A stretch of DNA of 64,000 nucleotides from Clostridium sp. OF03-18AA (GTDB lineage: Bacteria; Bacillota; Clostridia; Lachnospirales; Lachnospiraceae): assembly GCF_003478035.1 (NCBI RefSeq), contig NZ_QUEP01000004.1, positions 124,001-188,000 of the forward strand. Direction: 5' to 3'. How positions within the stretch are numbered: position 1 is the first letter of the stretch; each line of letters begins with the position of its first letter. This document shows positions 16,868 to 26,630 of this stretch, one piece after another. The translations under genes and the position numbers were made by a program. The notes under the pieces were generated by a model that made no database searches, was not told the DNA's origin, and was given only the letters and a program-made list of their open reading frames with translations.

Positions 16868-19800
16868 ATGAGAAAAAAATCGAAACGAATTTTAGCAGCT
16901 GCATTGTCAGCTATATTAATATGGAATACATGTGAATGGCAGCCGCAGGCATTGGCGGCCGGTTCACTGCGGCGGATCGGGGCTGAAACGGAGTCAGATG
17001 ATACTGCGGAAACAGCAGAAAAAGAAGCTGCATTAAAAAAATCTGCGTTAAAAGCCTCTCCGTCGGATGCTTCTCCGTCGAATGCGGAAGTAAAAGATAA
17101 CAGCGGCGAGTCAGGTGCAAACGGAGCACCAAACGGCGCAGCAACAGGAGCAGAGACAAAAGCAGAGATAAAAGCGTTTCTGGAGCTGGATGAGGCCATT
17201 GCAGTGCAGAAGCTCTCTCTGGGTGCCAAAGAAAGCGATATCGTTCTTCCGGATACTCTGGAGGTTCGGATGAAGCGGGAAACTTTAGAGGATGCTCAAA
17301 AAGCAGAAGGCGAACAGCAGATAGATGCGGAAGCTGACACCGAAAAAGAAAGCTCGGAGACGGATGCAGATGAGGATATCAGAAGAATTTCCGGCGTGAC
17401 ATGGAAGCTGGATATCAATGAAAGCGACTATCCGGAATTTCACGGCGGGATCTCCCCGCAGGAATATTTTGAAGAATTTGACGAGGACGGAGAGCCTATC
17501 GAAACCTCCGATAAGACTTGGAATGGCTATTATGAGGCGAATCAGGACTACAACGGCTGTGCCTATGTCTACACACCGGTTCTGCCGGAGGAATATTCAC
17601 TGGGAGAGGAGGCAGAACTTCCGGAAATCTGCGTTCTCGTAGGAGAGATGCAGTTGATGACTCTGGCAGGCGAGGAATGTAACCTGAATAATAGCCCTCT
17701 GGTCATTAATAGCCGTAATGTAGATCAGTTTAATGGAAAAACCATTACCGGCTCCTATTGCCCGAGCATCCGGCCGAGGGATTTTTTAGACATTAAGGGC
17801 GGTATCACAATTGATAATGTTACGGTCGATCTGACCATTAAAGATGTAACGATCCAATCCGGTGGCGCCGGTGCCGGAGGATGGGATCTGGCTGGTATTT
17901 ACCTGAAAGGCAATGCCCAGCTGAATCTGACCTTAAAAGGAGACAATACACTTTTGGGGCTGGAGCATGGAGCCGGAATTGAGGTGGAAAAAGGGGCAAC
18001 ACTGGTTATTACGGAGAATAGTAACGGAAGCCTGAGGGCAGTGGGAGGTGCCTATGGGGCCGCCGGTATCGGAGGAAATGCCGATGCGGTCTCCTATTTC
18101 CATGGAGCTCTCGAAACAAAAAATTTCGACGGTACGAAATATGGGACAGGAACGATTATAATCAAGGGTGGAACCATTGCAGCTGAAGGTGGAGTTTATT
18201 GGGTTTCCGGAGTGACGGATTATCAAGGAGGAGCCGGAATCGGAACCGGTACCTATGGAATCGGCGGAACCATTAAAATACTGGGTGGAACGATAACCGC
18301 AGAAGGAGGAAAGAATACAGGAGCCGGAATCGGAGGCGGAACTGGTGGAGGTGTAGACACGATCGTGATCGACGGGGCGAATGGCGAAGCTCCCGATATA
18401 ACCGTATCTTCTTATAATAGTGCGTGGGGATATCTGGGAGCAGCCATCGGCAGCGGATGGAATGGAGTGAGTGATTTAAAATTATCCTGTGGTGAGATCC
18501 AGATATTAAGTGGATCTGTGAAGGTAAAGGGCGGAAATATTGGTTATGGAGTGTTAAGGGATGTTAATGGAAATAGCATGAAAGGCGGCAGTGTCACTAT
18601 TTCCGAGAAGGTGCAGCTGGAGCTGCCGCTTGAAAGCAAGATTGCTCCCCGGGGAGAATGCACCTACGGGAAAAAAACATTCCGGATCACCGCTTATGAT
18701 AACCAGCTATCAGGTGGAACCTATCAGGCTGACATATCCCTGTATCGGGAGAATGATACAGAAAGAACAAACCCGGTTTATCAGACAAAGGCAGAAATGA
18801 CCGTCTCCGGATTCATGGGAACGATACCGGATATAACCCAGTGGATAGGCCATTCCAGAAATATGCAGATGGTTGTAGCGCTGGAGCCTTCCGGTGGTGG
18901 GACAGGTAAGACGATGGAGGGAAGGGTTGCTTTAAACAAAGGAATGGATGAAACCATCTCCGTCACACTTGGAAAAACCGCCTACCAGAAGACAATGGAT
19001 CTGACCATCCATGATGGCCGTTTGAGGGATGGTAAGAAATATACACTGACAGCTCAAATCGGGGAAGAAGCAAGCGAAGGCGGCACTGCACCGGATGTAG
19101 TAACCTATTCATCTCAAAAAGCTTCCGGTTATCAGATAAAGACTGGTAATGTCAGCTGGTATACGCCTCTGTTCGGAGAGGTTCCGGTATCGGTTCAGGT
19201 ACAGGAAGAAGGAGGGGAAGGAGAAAATACGAATAGCTTTACAGTAACAGGATCCCTCTCGATGAAGTCAAAGGAGGAAACGAATCTTTCCCTTACCATC
19301 GGAAAACCCCTGTATCCTGTCCGGTTCCACTTCTATTCATCAAAGGTGCAGGCGGCAGAGGAAGTATCCCTGACAGCCGGACGGCTGGCTGGAGCCTTAG
19401 AAGCTCCGGTGGAATTAAAGCAGAACGAAGGCCAGTTCGCCTTTGACGGGAAACTGACAATCGATGCAGAAGCAGGCAATCATGCATATGCTCTGGCATA
19501 TCTTCCGGCCGGAAATTACCGGTTTGTGATAAATACGGGTATTGCAGGTTTAGGCAGCTCCGGAGGAAGCTTTACTCTGGACAGCGAAACGGTAGAAGCA
19601 AAGGCTGCTGGAACGGATATTACCGTATTAAATGCGGCAGAGGCGCTGGAGGGAGAACTGGATCTTTCCCTTGGAGATATATCTTTTTCCGAAGAAAATG
19701 GTCAGCTGACCATTTTATATTCTAAAAGAGATGATTCCGGCCAAGTGGTTAAAGCAAAGCTAATAGACCAGCCCTACGATAAATGTTATCGGATCACTTC

Positions 19801-22800
19801 ATCTGAGCTGGTAGAGAAGTATCATCTCTCTGTGAATACCCAAGCTTCCGGGGAATTAAAGCTCGTATTAAAGAACCTTACGATTACACCGGCAGAGGCT
19901 ATCGCACCGATTCAGATAAACGGAGCGTCCCAGGTGATCACCTATCTGGAGGGGGAAAACAAGATTTCGATTAATAAATCAGAGAATTCTTCTTCACCTG
20001 CCGGCATCAGCGTGGCGAAAGGTGCAAAGCTTACGATTGACAGTGAGCCGGAACAGCAGGGTTCTATAGAGGTGCTCAATGAAACAACAGCAACCAGAAA
20101 TGGTGCAGCAATTGGAGGAAATGGAGGAGAGGATGCAGGAACCATTCACATCAAGGGGGGGACTGTAATTGCAAAAATGACAAATTCCCGTTCTATGGGA
20201 GCTGCCATCGGTGCTTCGGTAGGAAAAAGTGTAACAGAAATACAAATCAGCGGAGGAACGGTTACTGCAGAAACAACATGGAATGGTGCCGGAATCGGAA
20301 CAGGAAGTGCTTCTGGCAATAATAGAACCGGTAAAATCGTGATAGAAGGCGGAACGGTGAATGCAAGCTCGTGGAGTGGTGCAGGAATTGGAAGCGGTTA
20401 TGGACATGCTCCTGGAAACCCAGCGATAACTGCTGAGATTGAGATTCATGGCGGAATGATTACAGCTTATTCTGAAGTGGGAGCCTGCATCGGAAGTGGT
20501 AAAGATAGTTCATCGAAGGTGCTGATTGACGGTGGTACCATATGTCTGGATAAAAAAACGACAGGGTATAGGAAAGTAGCACATATTGGGATGGGAGAAA
20601 GTAGTAATACACAGGTACAAACTGATGTGACGATTACGGGTGGAACGATCTGTTTGAAGGAGGCGGATGGATTTATACCGCGACCGATCATTTATGGCTG
20701 GGAACAGGTAGGCAAAACGTGGCAGAAGAATACACCAAAAGACGGGAAGGATGACCCGGTTTATTACACCACAGCGGATCTGACCGGTATCTATGAGAAT
20801 AATACACTGGTTGAAAAAGCAGGCATTGAAGGAAGCTCCTACGGCTTTAAGGATGTCCGGACAGATTCCAACGGAAAGCTCTATATGTACCTTCCGGCTT
20901 CGGAGGCAGTGAAAGCCTCCTTTGGCGGTGTGGAATTTACCGGAAAGGTTGAGGCAGGCAAGGATGAGAATGTATTAGAGCGTGAACAGACTTCTATTGA
21001 TTATCAACGGGAAGTCCTGAAAAATACGGCTCTGTATGAGCTCGAATATGCACAATCCAGGGATTCTGAATTTTGGACAAAGATCCCGGCAGGTGACGAG
21101 GCGTCTCTGACGGAAATTCTGGATAAACAGCTGGGGAACGCGAACGAGATTACCCTGTATGTGCGAAAAGCAGCTACAGGTTCCACAGCAGGAGGTTCCG
21201 CAGCAGGCGAAGCAGCCGCAATAATGATTCCGGTAAGACCGGCAAAACCGGATAAGATAACAAAGGTAACGAAAACCAGCTACTCTATCAAAATTGTCGA
21301 GCCGATTGATGCCAAGTATGAGTATGGAATTGCTGAATCTGAGTCGGGTGCGCTTCAATGGCAGATGGAGAGGACGTTTACGTCACCGAAGCCGGCTAAC
21401 ACCTATTATATAACCCTTCGTGTGAAAGCAACAGATAGCAGTTTTGCATCGAAGCCGGCTGAACGCTTGTCGGTGACAACACCGGATGCATTACTGATTG
21501 ACGGTCCCGCCGGTAAAGTATCCTTTGAAACGACGGGAACCTATGGACAGACGCTGGATCAGATTTCGGTACAGCTGGCAGCGGGATTTCAGGTCGTTAA
21601 TTATAAGAGATTACCGGTTTCAGGAACATGGAGGTTCAGCGAAAATCAGAAAGAAACGCCTGCTTCCTCCATTTATCCGGAGGTAAAGGGAACAACTGCA
21701 TATCAGGTAGAATTTATCCCGGATGGAGCGTCAGAAGGGCAGTATGGAAATAGTTTGGAAAGAGATGTGATTCCGGAGATATCACCGAAAGAGTTGCATG
21801 CAGTTCTTACGACACCTATTGAAAAAAACTATGATGGAAGTACCGATATTACGTTAGAGGCAACGGTGAAGATAGGTGCTTTGGGTCAGAGCTATACCAT
21901 CAGTGGCCTGAAAGGAAGCTTTGCAGATGCCAATGCCGGAACCGGTAAGCCGGTAACCGTTGATTCCTCAGAGGCAAGGGTTGAGACGGGCGAGAGTGCA
22001 GTGAATCTGCAGAATTACCTGATCACATATCCAGCCCAGACCGGAACGATCCATCGGAGACAGGGTTCGGTTTCCATCGATACGGAAGCATGGATTGGAG
22101 AAAAAACCTATGGAGACGACAGCTTTCCACTGACAGGTGTGAAGAAAGTGGGAGATGGAGTTCTGAACTATACAAGCTCTGATGAAAAGGTTCTCACCGT
22201 GGACGCACAGGGACAGGTGACCATTAAAGGTACCGGTTCCGCAGATGTAATCATCACCATGGCAGAGGGAACGAATTACCTTGGCACAAGCACACCGGCA
22301 GAGGGAAGGATCACCATTGAAAAAGGAACACTCATCCTTACCTTAACCGCTGTAAACCGGAATACCGGAGCGCAGCAGCCGGAAGGGATTCTCGGAACCT
22401 ACGAGGATGATTTTGATATCATTGCAGGTATTCAGGGAGCGTATGGTGACAAGCCGCAGGGTATGATCCGCTTCCATGATAATGGAATTCAGAATCCTGA
22501 TACGATCTCTGTAGGGGAAGCTGGATCTGCGGTTCTCAACCTGACAAAGCCGGGAGTCGCATCCGTAGGAACGCACCGGATGACAGCCGAGTTTGATTTT
22601 GACACTTATGATGAGTGGGCGGCCAAATACAACACGCCTGCTTCGGCTGCATTTACATTTACGATCGGAAAGGTGGCTGCACCGCAGATCACCTGGCCAA
22701 CGGCAGCGTCGGTGAAGGCGGGAAGTCCTCTAAGTGACTCTGCCTTATCAGGAGGAAGCACCGAATACGGAAGCTTTGCCTGGAAGAATCCGGCCCAGAC

Positions 22801-23587
22801 GGCACAGGCGGGCACCCATAGTTACGAGGTGATATTTACACCGAATGAATGGGCATCCGCTCGTTATGAGATTGCAGCAATGACCGGTACGGCAGAAGTG
22901 ACAGCAACGGAAGATAAGCCGGACGAAACGGAAAAGCCGGACGAAACGGAAAAACCGGGCGAAACGGAAAAGCCGGGTGAAACGGAAAAGCCGGGTGAAA
23001 CGGAAAAGCCGGGTGAATCAGGCAAACCGAACGAATCGAACAGAACGGATGATTCAGATGATTCGGATGAGCCGGAAAGACCGAACCGCAACAGCCCGTC
23101 CTCCGGTAAGGATAAAACCTCCGGCAGCGGTGTAGTCAGCCACGATTCAGTCAAAGGAACGGTCGACAGTATGGCAGGAATTACCACAGGAGAAACAAAC
23201 AGCTTTGTCAATGACGGAAAGAGCCATTGGATGATGGATGAGCATGGCTGGTGGTTACGCTTTGCAGATAATACCTACCCGAAGGGAAGCGTGCGTGATT
23301 CCGGTGGTGTTTCGCATTGCTGGGAGAAGATCAACGGAAAATGGTGGGCCTTTGATGAAACGGGTTATGCTAAGACAGGCTGGTTAAGAGATGAGGATTA
23401 CGGCGGCTGGTTCTATATGGATCTGGAACACGGCATGCAGACCGGCTGGGTGCTTCTCGATGGAGTCTGGTACTATTTTAACCCGATTTCCGATGGAAAG
23501 AGAGGGATTATGTGCGCCGGACAAAGGACACCGGATGGATACTATGTAGATAAAAACGGTGTCTGGGACGGAAGAAACAAGCAGTAA
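16868..23587 (+). CDS. Giant secreted surface protein with cell-wall-binding repeats
   Basis: A 2239-residue protein starting at ATG 16868, which has GGGAGG at the right distance. Residues 1-31 are a signal peptide (MRKKSKR, hydrophobic core, cleavage near ALAA). An acidic low-complexity region follows. Two blocks of Gly-rich beta-helix repeats (about residues 290-580 and 1010-1290) have recurring GGT-I-A and GAGIGSG patterns. Further beta-sandwich, MBG and Big_2-like domains follow (for example KVLTVDAQGQVTIKGTGSADV). A KPGETE repeat linker (about 2017-2052) leads to C-terminal choline/glucan-binding-type repeats (GWWLRFADNTYPKG, WYYFNP, GYYVDKNGVW). It probably attaches non-covalently to the wall and binds carbohydrate or host surfaces. 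It is likely controlled by the divergent LytTR regulator. Confidence 0.85.
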   Translation: MRKKSKRILAAALSAILIWNTCEWQPQALAAGSLRRIGAETESDDTAETAEKEAALKKSALKASPSDASPSNAEVKDNSGESGANGAPNGAATGAETKAEIKAFLELDEAIAVQKLSLGAKESDIVLPDTLEVRMKRETLEDAQKAEGEQQIDAEADTEKESSETDADEDIRRISGVTWKLDINESDYPEFHGGISPQEYFEEFDEDGEPIETSDKTWNGYYEANQDYNGCAYVYTPVLPEEYSLGEEAELPEICVLVGEMQLMTLAGEECNLNNSPLVINSRNVDQFNGKTITGSYCPSIRPRDFLDIKGGITIDNVTVDLTIKDVTIQSGGAGAGGWDLAGIYLKGNAQLNLTLKGDNTLLGLEHGAGIEVEKGATLVITENSNGSLRAVGGAYGAAGIGGNADAVSYFHGALETKNFDGTKYGTGTIIIKGGTIAAEGGVYWVSGVTDYQGGAGIGTGTYGIGGTIKILGGTITAEGGKNTGAGIGGGTGGGVDTIVIDGANGEAPDITVSSYNSAWGYLGAAIGSGWNGVSDLKLSCGEIQILSGSVKVKGGNIGYGVLRDVNGNSMKGGSVTISEKVQLELPLESKIAPRGECTYGKKTFRITAYDNQLSGGTYQADISLYRENDTERTNPVYQTKAEMTVSGFMGTIPDITQWIGHSRNMQMVVALEPSGGGTGKTMEGRVALNKGMDETISVTLGKTAYQKTMDLTIHDGRLRDGKKYTLTAQIGEEASEGGTAPDVVTYSSQKASGYQIKTGNVSWYTPLFGEVPVSVQVQEEGGEGENTNSFTVTGSLSMKSKEETNLSLTIGKPLYPVRFHFYSSKVQAAEEVSLTAGRLAGALEAPVELKQNEGQFAFDGKLTIDAEAGNHAYALAYLPAGNYRFVINTGIAGLGSSGGSFTLDSETVEAKAAGTDITVLNAAEALEGELDLSLGDISFSEENGQLTILYSKRDDSGQVVKAKLIDQPYDKCYRITSSELVEKYHLSVNTQASGELKLVLKNLTITPAEAIAPIQINGASQVITYLEGENKISINKSENSSSPAGISVAKGAKLTIDSEPEQQGSIEVLNETTATRNGAAIGGNGGEDAGTIHIKGGTVIAKMTNSRSMGAAIGASVGKSVTEIQISGGTVTAETTWNGAGIGTGSASGNNRTGKIVIEGGTVNASSWSGAGIGSGYGHAPGNPAITAEIEIHGGMITAYSEVGACIGSGKDSSSKVLIDGGTICLDKKTTGYRKVAHIGMGESSNTQVQTDVTITGGTICLKEADGFIPRPIIYGWEQVGKTWQKNTPKDGKDDPVYYTTADLTGIYENNTLVEKAGIEGSSYGFKDVRTDSNGKLYMYLPASEAVKASFGGVEFTGKVEAGKDENVLEREQTSIDYQREVLKNTALYELEYAQSRDSEFWTKIPAGDEASLTEILDKQLGNANEITLYVRKAATGSTAGGSAAGEAAAIMIPVRPAKPDKITKVTKTSYSIKIVEPIDAKYEYGIAESESGALQWQMERTFTSPKPANTYYITLRVKATDSSFASKPAERLSVTTPDALLIDGPAGKVSFETTGTYGQTLDQISVQLAAGFQVVNYKRLPVSGTWRFSENQKETPASSIYPEVKGTTAYQVEFIPDGASEGQYGNSLERDVIPEISPKELHAVLTTPIEKNYDGSTDITLEATVKIGALGQSYTISGLKGSFADANAGTGKPVTVDSSEARVETGESAVNLQNYLITYPAQTGTIHRRQGSVSIDTEAWIGEKTYGDDSFPLTGVKKVGDGVLNYTSSDEKVLTVDAQGQVTIKGTGSADVIITMAEGTNYLGTSTPAEGRITIEKGTLILTLTAVNRNTGAQQPEGILGTYEDDFDIIAGIQGAYGDKPQGMIRFHDNGIQNPDTISVGEAGSAVLNLTKPGVASVGTHRMTAEFDFDTYDEWAAKYNTPASAAFTFTIGKVAAPQITWPTAASVKAGSPLSDSALSGGSTEYGSFAWKNPAQTAQAGTHSYEVIFTPNEWASARYEIAAMTGTAEVTATEDKPDETEKPDETEKPGETEKPGETEKPGETEKPGESGKPNESNRTDDSDDSDEPERPNRNSPSSGKDKTSGSGVVSHDSVKGTVDSMAGITTGETNSFVNDGKSHWMMDEHGWWLRFADNTYPKGSVRDSGGVSHCWEKINGKWWAFDETGYAKTGWLRDEDYGGWFYMDLEHGMQTGWVLLDGVWYYFNPISDGKRGIMCAGQRTPDGYYVDKNGVWDGRNKQ
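22916..23023 (+). repeat. 18-bp tandem repeat inside the surface protein gene
   Basis: About six units of AAGCCGGGTGAAACGGAA with small changes encode KPGETE/KPDETE. The central units are almost identical, so copy number may vary between strains. Confidence 0.9.
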
Positions 23588-23711
23588 AGCGAGTTTCAAG
23601 CCGAACCTCCGTGAGACTTGGCGCGTGATTCTGGTAAGAGAAGCTGACATATTCCTGCCAGAATCACTGCGCATCTTCCGCGGAGCGATGCTCTTGCACT
23701 AAGTATAGAAT

Positions 23712-23760
23712 AATCCGGAAGGGATCCATAGGCTTTGGGAATCCTTCCGGATTTCTATTT
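23712..23760 (+). terminator. Terminator of the surface protein gene
   Basis: AATCCGGAAGGGAT (23712-23725) pairs with the arm AATCCTTCCGGATT (23740-23753), followed by TTCTATTT. The stretch from 23588 also contains a weaker inverted repeat around GATTCTGGTA and TGCCAGAATC. Confidence 0.85.
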
Positions 23761-23812
23761 GCTTATTTTTATTTTCTTATTTTTCGCGGGAAAAAATCCG
23801 CTAAAATTAAGC

Positions 23813-23841
23813 TTGTCAAGCGTTTTGGTGAACGCTATAAT
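23813..23841 (+). promoter_or_regulatory. SigA promoter of the CreR-like RNA
   Basis: TTGTCA (23813-23818), a 17-base spacer and a perfect TATAAT (23836-23841). The expected start is near 23848. It lies between the surface-gene terminator and the CRISPR-repeat-like element. Confidence 0.8.
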
Positions 23842-23901
23842 AAAAAAGCATTAATCGGCATCGGAAACAGGACTATACTGTTTTCGCTGTCATTGCTGCG
23901 T

Positions 23902-23928
23902 GTCAGGCGAAAGCCTGTGAGTTGAAAA
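23902..23928 (+). repeat. Degenerate CRISPR repeat (psi-R) outside the array
   Basis: GTCAG at the 5' side, a shortened stem CAGGC-GAAA-GCCTG, and the 3' segment CTGTGAGTTGAAA identical to the array repeats at 30767 and 30832. The stem sequence differs but its pairing is kept, which points to selection for processing. Confidence 0.88.
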
Positions 23929-23946
23929 ATATTGTTATATATTTAT

Positions 23947-23985
23947 AAAAAGGCAATTGAATTGAAATGATTCGATTGCTTTTTT
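23947..23985 (+). terminator. Terminator of the CreR-like RNA
   Basis: AAAAAGGCAATTGAAT pairs with ATTCGATTGCTTTTTT. It replaces the second repeat that would follow a normal spacer. Confidence 0.85.
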
Positions 23986-24013
23986 AAGTTTGTCATCCCC
24001 ATTCCATAATAAA

Positions 24014-24071
24014 TTCATATTATTATAAATTTATATATTACATTGACTTTTTGAGATGAAGGGACTATGAT
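24014..24071 (+). promoter_or_regulatory. cas operon promoter with PAM and matching protospacer
   Basis: TTGACT (24043-24048), a 17-base spacer and TATGAT (24066-24071) precede cas3 by 43 bases. TTC at 24014-24016 is the type I-C PAM, and the next 19 bases match the CreR-like guide. A 33-base protospacer would end at 24049 and cover the -35, so Cascade binding should block transcription. Confidence 0.78.
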
Positions 24072-24114
24072 GAAATTACAGTAAATAAAAGGCAGATAAA
24101 CGGAGAGATGCAAA

Positions 24115-26616
24115 ATGAAAAGTGCGAAGATCAAGCTTTCTGAGCAGCAAAATCAGCAGCAGGATCAGTTGCGGGATCAAAATTCGGCTTATCAAAATCC
24201 AGCTTATGTTAAGCTGGCACATGTGGATCATAAATCCCAAAGATGCCAGTCCATGCAGGAGCATTCGGGGAATGTGGCTTGCTTTTCCTCTCGGATATGT
24301 GAGCTTCCGGAGCTGAAAAGTATTGTAGAGCTGGCAGGATTTCTTCACGATGCGGGAAAGCTCGGTACGGAAAATCAGGCGGATTTTAAAAATATCCTTG
24401 CGCGAGGGGACGAGGCTCATCAGTATGGATTGGATCATTCCACCGCCGGAGGAAGAATCGCATTAGAGCTGTTAAGGGGAAACCCGGTTTCGGAATTTAT
24501 CAGCACGTTGATCTACTTCCATCATGGGCTGGAGGATTGTATTAATTTAGAAAATGGCCAGATGCTGCAGGAACGGCGCTTGAAAAAAGAGATCGAGTAT
24601 TCCCGTATCAAAGAAAGCTTTTTTAAGCTTTATGATAGAGAACTGTTAGAGAAGATCGGAGAGCAGGCAGATCAGTCATACCGGATCATGCTTCAAAAGA
24701 TAGGGGATTTTGTTAAGAATTGTGATTCCAAAGGAAAAAAATACGGGAGCAGATATTTTTATCTGGGAATGTATCTGAGGGTCGCATTATCGCTGCTGAT
24801 CGATGGGGATTGGACAGATACGGGCTGTTTTTTTCAGGATATCCCTATTGAGATTGAGAAAAGATTTTCGCAGGAAGAAACGCAGAGAATATGGAAGGAA
24901 TGTATCTGCAATTTTGAGCAGTATATGGAAAATGAGGTTCGGAAAAATCCGGATCAGGGAAATAAACTCAATGATGTTCGGCAGGAGATATCGGATTCCT
25001 GCAGAGCGGCTGCAGAATCAGAGGAAAAACGATATCGTTTGACCGTACCGACTGCTGCCGGAAAAACCTTGAGCAGTCTTCGTTTTGCTCTATATCATGC
25101 CGAAAAACAGAAAAAGCAGAGGATTATTTATATAGCGCCCTATAATTCCATACTGGAACAGAATGCGGAAGAAATAAGAAATGCGGTAGGAATGCCCTCG
25201 GTTGTTTTGGAGCATCATTGCAACGTGATCTGCGAGGCTGGTGAGGAAGAACGATATCGCGATCTCACGGAAACCTGGGACACACCGATCATCGTAACAA
25301 CAGCAGTACAGATCCTGAATACATTGTTTTCCGATCGCAAGTCCTGCATTCGCAGAATGCATAATTTATGCAATAGTATTATCATATTTGATGAGGTGCA
25401 GGCATTTCCGGTAAAATGTACGGAGCTTTTTAATCTGGCGGTAAATTTCCTTACGCAGTTTGGCGATTCAACGGTTGTATTATGTTCTGCGACACAGCCG
25501 ACGCTGGCTCCTCTTAAGGAAAATAATATATGTGAATGCAGGGAAATGTCAAGGGAAACTGAAAAATATGCGGAGATTTTCAAACGGGCAGAAATCATCG
25601 ATGAAACAGAACGTTATCCGGGCAGGATGAAAACCGAAGATCTGAAGGAGTTTATACTTGAGAAAACCGAAGAATACCGGAGTACTTTAGCGATCGTAAA
25701 TACTACCGCATGTGCATTTCAGGTATTCCGAAGGCTGGAGGAGAGCTGTTCGGATGAATATGAGATCTTTCATCTCAGCAATAATATGTGTCCGCAGCAC
25801 AAGCTGGATACGTTGAAGGAAATAAAGCTTGCATTGAAAAAAAGAGAAAATAAGATCATTTGTGTCAGCACACAGGTGGTGGAAGCGGGCGTTAATTTTT
25901 CCTTTGGCTGTGTGATCCGGTCAAAGGCGGGATTAGATAACGTGATCCAGGCTGCCGGAAGATGCAATCGTCATAAGGAGCTTGGAAAAATGGGAGCGGT
26001 CTATATTGTTCAGATGTCTGATGATGCGGAGCATCTGGAGCACTTGCGGGAAATCAGAGATGCACAGGCAGCCCTGCAGAAGGTTTTGCATAGTTTTGAT
26101 CTTGATGAGGGCGCCCTCGATTCGGAGGCGGCCATAAAATTCTATTATTCTGCTTATTACTCACAATTACGAGAGCTGGAAACGAAATATCCGGTCGAGG
26201 TGAGCGGAGTGACGATGACCTTGACCGATCTGCTTGGGAAAAATCAGACAGGACAAAACCAATATTATCGAAAATATGAAAGAAAGATCCATACAAAGCT
26301 TCCACAGGCATTTTTAACGGCCGGACATGAGTTTGAGGTCATCACTGATACCCACAAAATCAGTGTCGTAGTTCCCTATGGAAATGAACCGAAGCGGCTG
26401 CTTGAGGAGCTGTCGCAAACACAGACGGAAGCAGAAAAGAAAAAAATATTGAGAAAATTACAGAGATATACCGTTGGCATCTCAGAAAACAGGAAAAATA
26501 AGCTGGGGAATGCCATATACGAAAATGAGGAAGGGCTTCTGGTATTATGTGATGGATATTATGACAAGAAAGCGGGTGTTGTGGATGAGCCTGAAATGGG
26601 ATTTTGTGAAATTTAA
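24115..26616 (+). CDS. cas3: CRISPR-associated nuclease/helicase Cas3 (type I-C)
   Basis: An 833-residue Cas3. HD nuclease domain: FLHDAGK (H78-D79), with further ligands in the DHSTAGG region (about 108). SF2 helicase: Walker A PTAAGKT (residues 312-318), DEVQ box (426-429), motif III SATQPT, and motif VI QAAGRCNRH. All key residues appear intact, so degradation of targets marked by Cascade should work. It is the first gene of cas3-cas5c-cas8c-cas7, 14 bases before cas5c. The first ~30 residues are Gln-rich and unusual. GGAGAG precedes the ATG. Confidence 0.96.
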   Translation: MKSAKIKLSEQQNQQQDQLRDQNSAYQNPAYVKLAHVDHKSQRCQSMQEHSGNVACFSSRICELPELKSIVELAGFLHDAGKLGTENQADFKNILARGDEAHQYGLDHSTAGGRIALELLRGNPVSEFISTLIYFHHGLEDCINLENGQMLQERRLKKEIEYSRIKESFFKLYDRELLEKIGEQADQSYRIMLQKIGDFVKNCDSKGKKYGSRYFYLGMYLRVALSLLIDGDWTDTGCFFQDIPIEIEKRFSQEETQRIWKECICNFEQYMENEVRKNPDQGNKLNDVRQEISDSCRAAAESEEKRYRLTVPTAAGKTLSSLRFALYHAEKQKKQRIIYIAPYNSILEQNAEEIRNAVGMPSVVLEHHCNVICEAGEEERYRDLTETWDTPIIVTTAVQILNTLFSDRKSCIRRMHNLCNSIIIFDEVQAFPVKCTELFNLAVNFLTQFGDSTVVLCSATQPTLAPLKENNICECREMSRETEKYAEIFKRAEIIDETERYPGRMKTEDLKEFILEKTEEYRSTLAIVNTTACAFQVFRRLEESCSDEYEIFHLSNNMCPQHKLDTLKEIKLALKKRENKIICVSTQVVEAGVNFSFGCVIRSKAGLDNVIQAAGRCNRHKELGKMGAVYIVQMSDDAEHLEHLREIRDAQAALQKVLHSFDLDEGALDSEAAIKFYYSAYYSQLRELETKYPVEVSGVTMTLTDLLGKNQTGQNQYYRKYERKIHTKLPQAFLTAGHEFEVITDTHKISVVVPYGNEPKRLLEELSQTQTEAEKKKILRKLQRYTVGISENRKNKLGNAIYENEEGLLVLCDGYYDKKAGVVDEPEMGFCEI

Positions 26617-26630
26617 AGGAGGTGAGAGCG

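Larger units (their letters stand above)
23848..23985 (+). ncRNA. creR: CreR-like CRISPR-derived regulatory RNA
   Basis: A ~138-nt unit with a promoter at 23813 and a terminator at 23947-23985 (AAAAAGGCAATTGAAT pairing with ATTCGATTGCTTTTTT). At its centre a degenerate CRISPR repeat (23902-23928) ends in the same handle, TGAGTTGAAA, as the array repeats. The following guide (from 23929) begins ATATTGTTATATATTTATA. The cas promoter at 24017-24035 reads ATATTATTATAAATTTATA: 17 of 19 identical, mismatches only at positions 6 and 12, preceded by TTC at 24014-24016. Cas-regulating RNAs (CreR) of this design are known for other CRISPR types. Here Cas5c would cut the handle, and Cascade would sit over the -35 of the cas operon. 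Match length is short enough to expect binding rather than cleavage. AT-richness is the main caveat. Confidence 0.82.
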
